Positions 37,608 to 47,082 of a stretch of DNA of 64,000 nucleotides are shown here, piece by piece. How positions within the stretch are numbered: the first letter of the stretch is position 1; every line of letters begins with the position of its first letter. The stretch covers positions 44,356,907 through 44,420,906 of the forward strand of contig BTRK01000004.1 in assembly GCA_036245805.1 (NCBI GenBank). The letters run 5' to 3'. The notes beneath the pieces were generated by a model that made no database searches, was not told the origin of the DNA, and worked only from the letters and a program-made list of their open reading frames with translations. Made by a program: the position numbers and the translations under genes. Source of the stretch: Pristionchus mayeri (Eukaryota; Nematoda; Chromadorea; Rhabditida; Neodiplogasteridae).

Positions 37608-39619
37608 TTTCAATTGCAAGGTTGGATCGCGGCAAGCCAAGCATGAAGACTGGATTGGGAGGCACGGTCTCGGTGAAAGAAACGAAAGAGGACAAGTTCT
37701 TGGTGACTTTTGCTGCGCAAACAAGCTGCGAATAATGAATACACGGTTTGATAAGAGAGAGAGTCGGAAGTGGACATGGCATTCTCCGGATATGAAAACG
37801 AAGAATCTCATTGATTTCATATTATGCCAGGATCCTTCTCTCTTCCTTGATGTTTCCATCGTTGGAACTCACTCATTCTCATCCGACCACCGCCTGATTA
37901 TGGCGAGAATTCGAATGAACCACAAGGAAAGAGTGAAATTTCGACCGACAAGAATCAACCAAAAGCTATCAATTCCTGCGTTCGCAGCATCTATGTCAAA
38001 CCAGCAAACCAATCTATCCACATACCAGGACATCGTGAGTTCAATGAATAATATAGCCTCAATATGCATGATTCCTGAACCCAAACAAGAGATTGAGCAC
38101 TAAGACAGAACAATTGATGAGAAGCAGGAACATGTTAAGAAAGCAACCCCCAACGCCACTGAATAGAATTAATCTGGCTGTAACTAGTAAGGCTCTTAGG
38201 TTTTCGCTCAATGAAGATTTGCATCGGAGACACGTGCAGTTTGTGGAGGAGGCAGTACGGTATGGAAGAAGCACAAAATTGGCTCTTCGAAAATCTGAAG
38301 TCGGAAGAACAACGCTGACTAGATTGACAAAGGATGATGGAAGTGTAGCAGCAATTCGAAGCCAAGTATCGCAAACTGTTCAATCATACTACAACCGCCT
38401 ATTTTCATCAACTATCACAATCGGTCGATCACAATACAGCAGCGATGAGACACTCCCTCTGATCCTCTCAAGTGAAATTTTCTTGGCTATTGCTCGATTA
38501 AAGAACGGGAAGGCTCCAGGCCTGGATAGAATAACTGCTGAAATGATTAAAGCGAGTGCCGAGATAATCGGATTGAAAGATAACTCTCAGCGAACCAACC
38601 AAATGAGCAAGCCGGCTTTCGCCGCGATTTTTCAACTTCCGACCACATATTCACTCTATCGGAGCTGATTGCAAAATCAAATGAGTATCGATTTCCACTC
38701 TACTTAATATTCATTGATTATCGCAAAGCATTCGATTCTGTAGAATTCCATCATGTCTGGGAGGCACTATTTGATCAAGGCATACACAGCAAGTTAATCA
38801 ATACACTCAGGGCAATCTACTCCAAGTCAAAAGTCTCTGTGCGAATCGGCGGTAGTCGAGTGCCTGTTGATATTCAGAGAGGTGTGCGACAAGGGGATCC
38901 GATTAATCCTCATCTATTCAATACCGTACTGGAAGGAGTCTTTCGAAACATGAACTGGTCGGCCTATGGAGTGAATGTGAACGGCCAACGACTGAACCAC
39001 CTTCGCTATGCCGATGACATAGTTCTCATATCTCATGATGCAACCGAAAGTAATACTATGTTGCAAGAACTAGCAGGGAGAACCAATAGGTCGGCCTTGA
39101 GATCAACATAGGCAAAACAGTAATGATATCCAATGCAACTCGGGTACCAATGTCAATCGGCAACGATCAACTCGTGTACGCCGGTTCCTTTATATATCTG
39201 GGCACGCGCCTCTCGTTTGATCAAAATCTTTCTCTTGAAATCAATAGAAGAATCGGAGGAGCATGGAGATCTTATAACAAGTTCTACACGTTTTTCACGA
39301 ATCGAAGATGCGCCATTGGTTTGAAAGTGGAAATTGCAGATTTTAACTTGGCCGATGCTCTGATTGTGAAAAATCTAGTCAACGCCAAAGAGGTGATGGA
39401 TGGATCTCATTGGTATAAAAAGGTAAACAACTATGTCTCCAAATTATTTATAATTATAATATCACATGGTCACGTGTGTGCCTCCTAAAACTATACGAGA
39501 TGAATTGTTATCGTCTTGATCAGGAAATGGATGTAATAGTCGAAGCCCTGGCGAAGCAGTCATTTTTGGTTTATAACAAAACAGAAAATGAGAAAATCCA
39601 AGCTGAGTGCGGCAAAATG
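37608..39619 (+). mobile_element. RTE-A retrotransposon, 5'-truncated copy
   Basis: Starts in the endonuclease at GATTTCAATTGCAAGG and runs through NLIDFILCQD, SSDHRLIMARI, the linker and the reverse transcriptase (GVRQGDPINPHLF, LRYADDIVLISHD) to GCGGCAAAATGC. The reading frame breaks at 38101, 38666 and near 39085. The finger part of the RT is missing, because the DNA coding EQAGFRRDFSTSDH is joined directly behind KASAEIIGL. By protein comparison it is closest to the minus copy at 39630-41347, with which it forms a second inverted pair. Confidence 0.8.
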
Positions 39620-39629
39620 CATTTGATTT

Positions 39630-41347
39630 TGCAATCAGCTCCGATAGAGTGAATATGTGGTCGGAAGTTGAAAAATCGCGGCGAAAGCCGGCTTGCTCAT
39701 TTGGTTGGTTCGCTGAGAGTTATCTTTCAATCCGATTATCTCGGCACTCGCTTTAATCATTTCAGCAGTTATTCTATCCAGGCCTGGAGCCTTCCCGTTC
39801 TTTAATCGAGCAATAGCCAAGAAAATTTCACTTGAGAGGATCAGAGGGAGTGTCTCATCGCTGCTGTATTGTGATCGACCGATTGTGATAGTTGATGAAA
39901 ATAGGCGGTTGTAGTATGATTGAACAGTTTGCGATACTTGGCTTCGAATTGCTGCTACACTTCCATCATCCTTTGTCAATCTAGTCAGCGTTGTTCTTCC
40001 GACTTCAGATTTTCGAAGAGCCAATTTTGTGCTTCTTCCATACCGTACTGCCTCCTCCACAAACTGCACGTGTCTCCGATGCAAATCTTCATTGAGCGAA
40101 AACCTAAGAGCCTTACTAGTTACAGCCAGATTAATTCTATTCAGTGGCGTTGGGGGTTGCTTTCTTAACATGTTCCTGCTTCTCATCAATTGTTCTGTCT
40201 TAGTGCTCAATCTCTTGTTTGGGTTCAGGAATCATGCATATTGAGGCTATATTATTCATTGAACTCACGATGTCCTGGTATGTGGATAGATTGGTTTGCT
40301 GGTTTGACATAGATGCTGCGAACGCAGGAATTGATAGCTTTTGGTTGATTCTTGTCGGTCGAAATTTCACTCTTTCCTTGTGGTTCATTCGAATTCTCGC
40401 CATAATCAGGCGGTGGTCGGATGAGAATGAGTGAGTTCCAACGATGGAAACATCAAGGAAGAGAGAAGGATCCTGGCATAATATGAAATCAATGAGATTC
40501 TTCGTTTTCATATCCGGAGAATGCCATGTCCACTTCCGACTCTCTCTCTTATCAAACCGTGTATTCATTATTCGCAGCTTGTTTGCGCAGCAAAAGTCAC
40601 CAAGAACTTGTCCTCTTTCGTTTCTTTCACCGAGACCGTGCCTCCCAATCCAGTCTTCATGCTTGGCTTGCCGCGATCCAACCTTGCAATTGAAATCACC
40701 GCAGACAACCACTCGACGTCTCCCAACACCCGGTAGGTGAGCACGACTGGAGGAAGCGTCTAACAGTGTCTGCAGTTCGTTCAAAACACTCTCATAGTCT
40801 GTATCGGGAGAGGCGTTTGTCGGAAGGTAAATTGAAACGATCCTCAATCCCATTTTGTCAACGTCGAGGTATGAGAGGCGGTCGGTCAGATAATGAAAAT
40901 CAGCGTGGGCTGCCCATTTGGAATGGATGAGAAAGCCAGTTCCATACAACGATCGTGTTCCGTAGGCGTAGAATAGATGGTTGGATTGCAAAAGAGTCGT
41001 TGAGGTAAAGCCAGTTCGGCGAGTTTCTTGCAAAGCAATAACATCGAACGACAATTTACTCACTGACTCCTCGAATTCGACTAGACGATCATTCTTGCAT
41101 AGGCTTCGACAGTTAAAACTTGCGATCTTGAGATTGCTTGGCATTGGGTGGACGAGGACCTCACCAGGTTGTTCAGGCTGACTGGGAGGGAGACTCCAGA
41201 GGAAGGATGAGAGAGGGGGCCGAGAGGCGACAGCCCCTCACCGACGATCGAATGGAGAAATGGAGAAATGGAGAAAAAATGGAAAAATAATATTAAATTA
41301 ATATTAAACCCATTAGTAGCTTGCAATATTCTACTGCTCCAGTTCAC
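39630..41347 (-). mobile_element. RTE-A retrotransposon, 3'-truncated copy (left palindrome arm)
   Basis: The endonuclease frame 40200-41144 (314 aa) begins MPSNLKIASFNCRSLCKN. It shows RRVVVCGDFNCKVG, KWTWHSPDMKTKNLIDFIL and SSDHRLIMARI, all landmarks of an RTE-type apurinic endonuclease that nicks target DNA. The RT frame 39635-40210 follows and is cut off at the arm boundary near 39630. The element lacks the catalytic YADD part present at 58736-59386. It mirrors 56856-58575. Confidence 0.85.
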
Positions 41348-41442
41348 TTCTGAAAATATTGCTTAAGTTTGTTTAATGCTGTATTTCATTCTAATTCAAT
41401 TTCAGATCCAGACACCCCCTGGATCAGTTTCTTCATCGGAAA

Positions 41443-42414
41443 ATGACTCAAATCATGTTCTGGGTGGGTATCTTAAGTCTCGTTTTGTCACATTTCTGTA
41501 AGTATTGCGACTCATTAGTGATTTGGCAAAAATAACAAAACATATATTTGGAATAAATTACAGGTGCTTGTCGTTTCTGCAGCAATGGTTGCAGCGCAAG
41601 TTTATTGAAATAATTTGTCAAATTGATTCGAAATTCGGGTCACTATATTATTTCGCACATTATCTTGGGATGTGATAGCGTGTATTGAATGGAGATAAGT
41701 CTGAATATGTTTTTTTCTAAAATTTCATATATCCTATCAGACAATAACGATTCACTCTAATCACAGCTCCCGCACCACGTCGCCCCTGTGGCTGCAAACT
41801 CGGATATGAATGCAACGAGGACAAATCAGGCTGCCGTCCAATAATTGTAGATTGCACAAAGGAGAACCAAATCTACAGAGTTTGCACTACGCGTACTCCA
41901 TCGAGATGTGGCAATTACAAGACCGTAAGATTTTGTCCCAACTATGCATGTGAAGAAGGCAGTTATTAGAACTAGTAAATATAGTTATCTTATTGGAACA
42001 TTTTGCTACATATTTGAAAATGTTTCAGATGCGTTATATAAAGTATTATTTTTTTTAAATGTTGCGCCACTGAAGCTGATCCGAAACTATTGAGAATTAT
42101 ACCAGTAAATTGCAGCGTATCAGCCGTCCGTATGTCTGCGGTCCTCCCATTTGCGAATGCAAAGATGGATTCCATCTGAACGGCAAATTCGAATGCATCA
42201 CCCGAAGAGAATGTGAAAGAGTGAGTCTGAATACATCCGATTATATTTGTTGATGTTTCGAGACAATTAACTCAACTTTTGAAAATAGATCTGGTATATT
42301 CCAGGCAAGGATCGTTTACGTACAATTCTATAATTACAACCTGTTTCAATACTTGTAAAAATCTTCTAAATCATTCTATTTCAGGAATCCCTCGGCCGAC
42401 CTTTTCCAAATTGA
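41443..42414 (+). CDS. TIL-domain (trypsin-inhibitor-like, Cys-rich) secreted protein, left arm
   Basis: Exons 41443-41497, 41564-41587, 41767-41924, 42116-42220 and 42385-42414 join in phase and end at TGA. Exon 1 is a signal peptide (MTQIMFWVGILSLVLSHF). A Cys-rich part (CACRFCSN; CGCKLGYECNEDKSGC) is followed by a TIL domain with VDCTKENQIYRVC, TPSRCGNY, YVCGPPICECKDGFHLNG and CITRRECE. TIL proteins of nematodes usually inhibit serine proteases extracellularly. Here the gene lies among S1 protease-like genes, so a role in controlling such proteases is plausible but not shown. The second copy in the other arm (55790-56760, minus) looks the same. Confidence 0.8.
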
Positions 42415-42510
42415 CCTCTCCTCGAGTTGAGTATACATTATCTGCTCAAATTGTAATTGAATATGCATGGTTTCCGATAAATATATGACTTTAATTATTC
42501 GTAAAAAAAG

Positions 42511-42565
42511 ATCAATAAAGCATTGGCGTAACGCGATAATGTATACGCCAATGCTTTATTGATCA
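42511..42565. repeat. Perfect hairpin at the 5' end of RTE-B
   Basis: GATCAATAAAGCATTGGCGT and ACGCCAATGCTTTATTGATC are exact inverted copies around a loop of about 15 bp. It forms the outer boundary of the inverted endonuclease segment. In the right arm (near 55641-55695) one stem is shortened to GATCAATATATTGGCGT. Confidence 0.9.
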
Positions 42566-42953
42566 GAGTGGCCAAACGAGGGGATAGGCCATTGAACACA
42601 GCTCCGCGCGCGAGTTGCGGTCGAAGCAAAAATGCCACGCCATGGGAAGCAGTGGGCCCGCCCGAGTGGGAGACTACAGTGCCTGAGGATGTAAGATTGA
42701 ACGAGGCACAACCCACAATCCTGGCTTCCTGCACTGCAACCACGTCCCACTTGATCTTGTCGAGGGCGAGTTCCATCTCCGACTGCTTCTCCCTTGGGTC
42801 GAGCGTCCTGGCGTTGATGGTGCCGATGTAGAAGTGGCGACCCATCGTGGCGGCGTACAACTCCCGCGTGCCAACGCGTCTGGGAGAGGGAATCCGGGCG
42901 GATGGAACCGGAGACGGAGAGACGAAATCGCACTCAACCGCTCGCCACACACT
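42560..42953 (-). mobile_element. RTE-B, inverted 5' segment (endonuclease N-terminus)
   Basis: On the minus strand an open frame has MGRHFYIGTINARTLDPREK, then KIKWDVVAVQEARIVG and SHGVAFLLRPQLARG. This is the N-terminal half of the endonuclease of the element whose remainder lies on the plus strand from 42955. Such 5' inversion is the known outcome of twin priming during LINE insertion. Confidence 0.8.
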
Positions 42954-42954
42954 T

Positions 42955-45470
42955 GAGAACCCAGAATTGACCTACGGCTCTTCCTGGTCTGCGCTTACGC
43001 CCCTACGTCGTCCTACGATGACGACGCGTATGAAGACTTCCTAGACCAGGTTGAGACCGCCCTGCGGAGTGCCCCAAAAAAGGCCATATGCCAGTTCTGG
43101 TCGGTGACTTCAACTGTCGAGTGGCGAGGGAACCTGGCAATGAAAGATTTGTCGGTAACTTTGCCTCTCCCACACCGAACTCACGCGGACGCTGCTTCAC
43201 TGAGCTCTGCGTGAGGAACAGACTGCGCATCCTGAACACGTTCCCCAAGAGACGGCACGGTCGAATCTGGACCTGGCGATCCCCAAACGGCTCCGCATTC
43301 CACCAAATTGACTACGTTGCAGCGCCCGCCACAGCGAGAGTAGTCAACTGTGGAGTCGTTGGTCGGTTTGAGTTTGACTCCGACTATCGCCTTGTTCGGA
43401 TGTGCCTCTCCTTCCCTGGCCTGGCAAGGCGAGGCAGAAAAGATGCAGGGAGCGGCTAGATTTCGATCGAACCGCTTTTACTGTCAACGCAAACCTTCTC
43501 GCGTCACTGCCCCTTGCCCGCCCCAGTTCTGCCGCCGACGCCTATACTACGGTAAAGGCTTTCACGGAGACCGCGGCAACGAACTGCTGGAGGAAGCGCC
43601 AATCCCCTTCTTGGATCTCGAGTGGAACGCGGAAGCTCCTAGCGATGCGCCATGAATTACAATCCAACTCCCAACAAGCTGTCGCCTACTCAGCTGCCTG
43701 CAAAGCTGCCCGGACGAGTTTCGTCGATGACATCAGGAAGCGAAAGGAGGCGCAAGCACGGCAAGCAGCAACCATGGGAAGGAGCATCGTGAAGAGCATG
43801 CTGAGTCTGCAATCCTTAAAGAAGCGCCTTCTAGTTCCCGACCCTGTAACTGGTGCTCTCTCTCAAGCAGCTACCAAGACAGTGGTCCAGAGCTTCTTTG
43901 ACGGTCTCTACACCCCTGCAGTTCCGTGTCCACTCCCAGTCCCTCCTCAGCCTCTGGATCCCCTTTCTCCCTTCCTACCCGATGAGGTCAGCAAAGCGAT
44001 GTATCAACTCAAGTGTGGTCACTCACCCGGTTCGGATGGCATTGATATGCTATACGACTCTCGAAACCACCTTGCTCCCGTTGTCGCTGATCTACTCAAC
44101 TATCTGGTAGATGGAGAGGCTGTTCCAAGCGACCTGACCGAAGCAATTGTCACTCTTCTGCACAAGAAAGGAGACCCTACCAACATTGGGAACTTCCGTC
44201 CCATCTCCCTCCTCACCGTTTCCCTGAAGACAATGACCAAAGTCATTCTTCAGAGACTCGAAACTGTGCTTGAAGAAACAGAGTCCTCGACCCAAACCGG
44301 CTTCCGGCGCGGCTACAGTACTCTCGACAACCTGCTTGCCATCAAGCAGGTCGCTGAACGAACCTCCGAGTACGGTATCCCAATCTACTTGGCGTTCGTC
44401 GACTTCAAGAAGGCGTTCGACTGTGTGGAGTGGAATGCCTGCTGGCAAGCCCTCTTTTCGTTCGGAGCCCATCCCTCCATCGTCCACGTGTTGCGCCGTC
44501 TCTACGAGTCCTCCTCTACACTCATTCGAGTTAATGAGGAGCTCGTTCCCGTGACTGTGCGTCGAGGAGTCCGCCAAGGGGATACCCTCTCCCCTCGTCT
44601 CTTCAACGCAGTGCTACGATCAGCCATGGACAACATTGACTGGGAGTCGGATGGAATTAGAATCGACGGAAGGAACCTTTGCCACTTGGAGTATGCCGAT
44701 GACGTGGCTCTCGTTGCCAAATCTCGACCCGAGCTGGAACGAATGCTCAAGAAGCTGATGGACGCGTGCAGCCGAGTTGGTCTCGAAGTGAATGCAAGCA
44801 AGACCAACCTCCTCACCTCCTGCACCTCCACCCGCAATCCAATAATCATCGACAATCTGCGATTCGAATTCGTCGATAGCGCCACCTATCTCGGAGGGAG
44901 AATAGCTCTTCCCTTGGATCATTCCGACGAAATAGAACACCGGATTCGATTAGGGTGGCTGGCCTGGAGTAAGCTCTCGCACCTCCTATCTTCTCGAATT
45001 CTGTCCATCAAGATCAGGAGGAGAGTCTTCGAGAGCTGCATCACGGCTACAGTTCTCTATGGGTGTGAAGTATGGGCTCTGAGATCTAGCGAGAAGGAGA
45101 GGCTGAGAGTCACCCAGAGGAAGATGGAAAGAAAGATGCTTGGAGTCACGCTGAGGGATAGATGGAGGAATGACCGCGTGAGAGGGATTACCAAGCTGAG
45201 AGACTGGAATGAGGAAGGATTGAAACGGAAAGCGCGCTGGGCCCTCAAGATCAGAAGAATGGGAGTGGAACAGTGGAGCCGTGCGACAACTGTCTGGACT
45301 CCATTCAATAGGACTCGTCCCCCCGGAAAGCCTCGCGCGCGATGGAGAGACGACCTATCCCGAGCTATTGGCAGCCATTGGTGGAGTGCAACTTATGAAG
45401 ACTACCGACTTATCATCTTCTGAGCGTTTCCGCCTGATAAGATAAATTGATTGATTGAACGCGATTGAGA
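42955..45470 (+). mobile_element. RTE-B retrotransposon body, left arm
   Basis: Contains the endonuclease C-terminus (VLVGDFNCRVAREPGNERF; GRIWTWRSPNGSAFHQIDYV; FEFDSDYRLVRM), the complete RT frame and a short 3' tail (TTGATTGATTGAACGCG). Such simple-repeat tails are usual for RTE elements. An A6 run near 43075 shifts the frame between the parts. Confidence 0.85.
43402..45423 (+). CDS. RTE-B reverse transcriptase ORF, 673 aa, open
   Basis: The frame is open for 673 codons. RT landmarks in order: GNFRPISLLTVSLKTMTKVI, QTGFRRGYSTLDNL, YLAFVDFKKAFDCVEW (catalytic Asp), GVRQGDTLSPRLFNAVL, LEYADDVALVAKS (catalytic YADD), GLEVNASKTNLL and a C-terminal thumb/connection. The enzyme reverse-transcribes the element RNA at a nicked target. 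The endonuclease is not in frame, and its N-terminus is inverted, so this copy cannot move alone. The mirror copy 52784-54805 differs by one residue that I can see (C-G-H against C-D-H before SPGSDGI). Confidence 0.9.
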   Translation: MPLLPWPGKARQKRCRERLDFDRTAFTVNANLLASLPLARPSSAADAYTTVKAFTETAATNCWRKRQSPSWISSGTRKLLAMRHELQSNSQQAVAYSAACKAARTSFVDDIRKRKEAQARQAATMGRSIVKSMLSLQSLKKRLLVPDPVTGALSQAATKTVVQSFFDGLYTPAVPCPLPVPPQPLDPLSPFLPDEVSKAMYQLKCGHSPGSDGIDMLYDSRNHLAPVVADLLNYLVDGEAVPSDLTEAIVTLLHKKGDPTNIGNFRPISLLTVSLKTMTKVILQRLETVLEETESSTQTGFRRGYSTLDNLLAIKQVAERTSEYGIPIYLAFVDFKKAFDCVEWNACWQALFSFGAHPSIVHVLRRLYESSSTLIRVNEELVPVTVRRGVRQGDTLSPRLFNAVLRSAMDNIDWESDGIRIDGRNLCHLEYADDVALVAKSRPELERMLKKLMDACSRVGLEVNASKTNLLTSCTSTRNPIIIDNLRFEFVDSATYLGGRIALPLDHSDEIEHRIRLGWLAWSKLSHLLSSRILSIKIRRRVFESCITATVLYGCEVWALRSSEKERLRVTQRKMERKMLGVTLRDRWRNDRVRGITKLRDWNEEGLKRKARWALKIRRMGVEQWSRATTVWTPFNRTRPPGKPRARWRDDLSRAIGSHWWSATYEDYRLIIF

Positions 45471-45649
45471 TTAGCATCACGTTCTTATCACTGGTATTGG
45501 CAAAAAACAACATTGATTGCATGCTAGAAAGAGTTTGTTTCTACATAAACATTGTTACTGTTATCTATACTAATACACATGTGTAGTCTGACTATTCATT
45601 TTTCTTAAGGAATTATTGGAAGTAAAGCTCCGTAGCGTCCAATAACTAA

Positions 45650-46879
45650 TATTAGAGTCAACGTGGACCTTACACCACTCTGTGCGAAGAAGAGTCCGAC
45701 AGGGAGATACCCTCTCACAGCGGCTCTTCAATGAAGAGCTTCACCCAGTCATGAATGACTTAGATTGGGATGGCATTCGGATCGACGTAAGGCACCTTTG
45801 ACACGAGGTGTATGCTGATGGCATTTACAGTCGCGCCGGTAAGTCATGGACACTTTTTGAATTTGTTGTATCTGTTTGCCCAGGAAATGCATCATTCTGG
45901 CACTGAGGTATGATGTACCCAATCCATCGGAGATTATGATCATGTTATTAAGGTATTACGTCATCGCATAGTTATTGCGTAGTGATGACGCAATCAATCT
46001 GCACTTTTTCAAAAGGGCATTATTCTTACATAGATTTTTTCCTGTTCGCCATACTTTCTATGATTGGAGATATGACCGAGGCCTACCCAGAATAAATTTT
46101 TGAAGGTGCTGCTCGGTCGCACATTTGCTGCAGCGAAGCTGCAACAACAGGATTTGAAATTCGGAACTCGGCTTCTAGAGTAGCTAGAGACCCGTTCAAA
46201 GCATAAAATTGATCGCCATCATGAGTACACATGATCCTGAGAATATGAATACGATATCTCATAATTTGCCCTCAGGGCATGAACAAATTACTTTTTTACA
46301 TGACCATTTTTTCGACATCCATAACTTTACGGAAAAAGTTTAGTAAAAATCTGATTTTTAGGATCATGTGCACTCATGATGGCGATCAATTTTATGCTTT
46401 GAACGGGTCTCTAGCTACTCTAGAAGCCGAGTTCCGAATTTCAAATCCTGTTTTTGCAGCTTTGCTGCAGCAAATGTGCGACCGAGCAGCACCTTCAAAA
46501 ATTTATTCTGGGTAGGCCTCGGTCATATCTCCAATCATAGAAAGTATGGCGAACAGGAAAAAATCTATGTAAGAATAATGCCGTTTTGAAAAAGTGCAGA
46601 TTGATTGCATCATCACTACGCAATAACTATGCGATGACGTCATACCTTAATAACATGATCATAATCTCCGATGGATTGGGTTCATCATACCTCAGTGCCA
46701 GAATGATGCATTTCCTGGGCAAACAGATACAACAAATTCAAAAAGTGTCCCATGACTTACCGGCGCGACTGTATGTAATCACAAAGCCTCGGTCGGAATT
46801 AGAACGGATGTTGACGACGCAGATGGAAGTGAAAGCGAACACGACAAATCTGCTCACATCCTGCTCCTCATCCAATAAT
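45650..46879 (+). mobile_element. Third RTE fragment split by a foldback element
   Basis: The parts 45650-45827 (VRQGDTLSQRLFNEELHPVM; DWDGIRIDVRHL) and 46774-46879 (KPRSELERMLTTQMEVKANT; NLLTSC) together correspond to the RT palm region of RTE-B. The foldback element 45828-46771 is inserted at the YAD part of the catalytic box. A stop follows RHL, so it was dead or dying independently of the insertion. Confidence 0.8.
45828..46771. mobile_element. Foldback element, 944 bp, CAGTCGCGCC ends
   Basis: The two arms, about 45828-46238 and 46362-46771, are long inverted copies around a spacer of about 120 bp. Ends are CAGTCGCGCCGGTAAGTCAT and its complement, with TA at 45826-45827 and 46772-46773. 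No transposase. Other copies: 51436-52379 (mirror), 63544 to window end, and a decayed arm at 5636-5918. A Tc1/mariner-type mobiliser is inferred from the TA. Confidence 0.9.
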
Positions 46880-46976
46880 TAGAGTTCGAGAAATGAAACC
46901 GCGGTCCCCTCATTTTCTCTCTCGCCAAACTACCCGTTGCGAGAGCGTGGAAAATGAAAATACCCGAATTACAAAC
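46879..46976. repeat. Hairpin, family 1, long form
   Basis: The core TTTTCTCTCTCGCCAAACTA ... TTGCGAGAGCGTGGAAAATG lies inside longer pairing ends TAGAGTTCGAGAAATG and TACCCGAATTACAAACTC. It sits exactly between the RTE fragment and protease copy B2. The mirror copy is near 51232-51329. Confidence 0.8.
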
Positions 46977-47082
46977 TCATTAATTGTTGATGGTCAGTCT
47001 TCATTGTATGTGACAGACACGCGTCCCTAAAATTTACAAATTATTGAATTGGTTTTGAATTCTTTAAAAAAAGGTTCTCACC

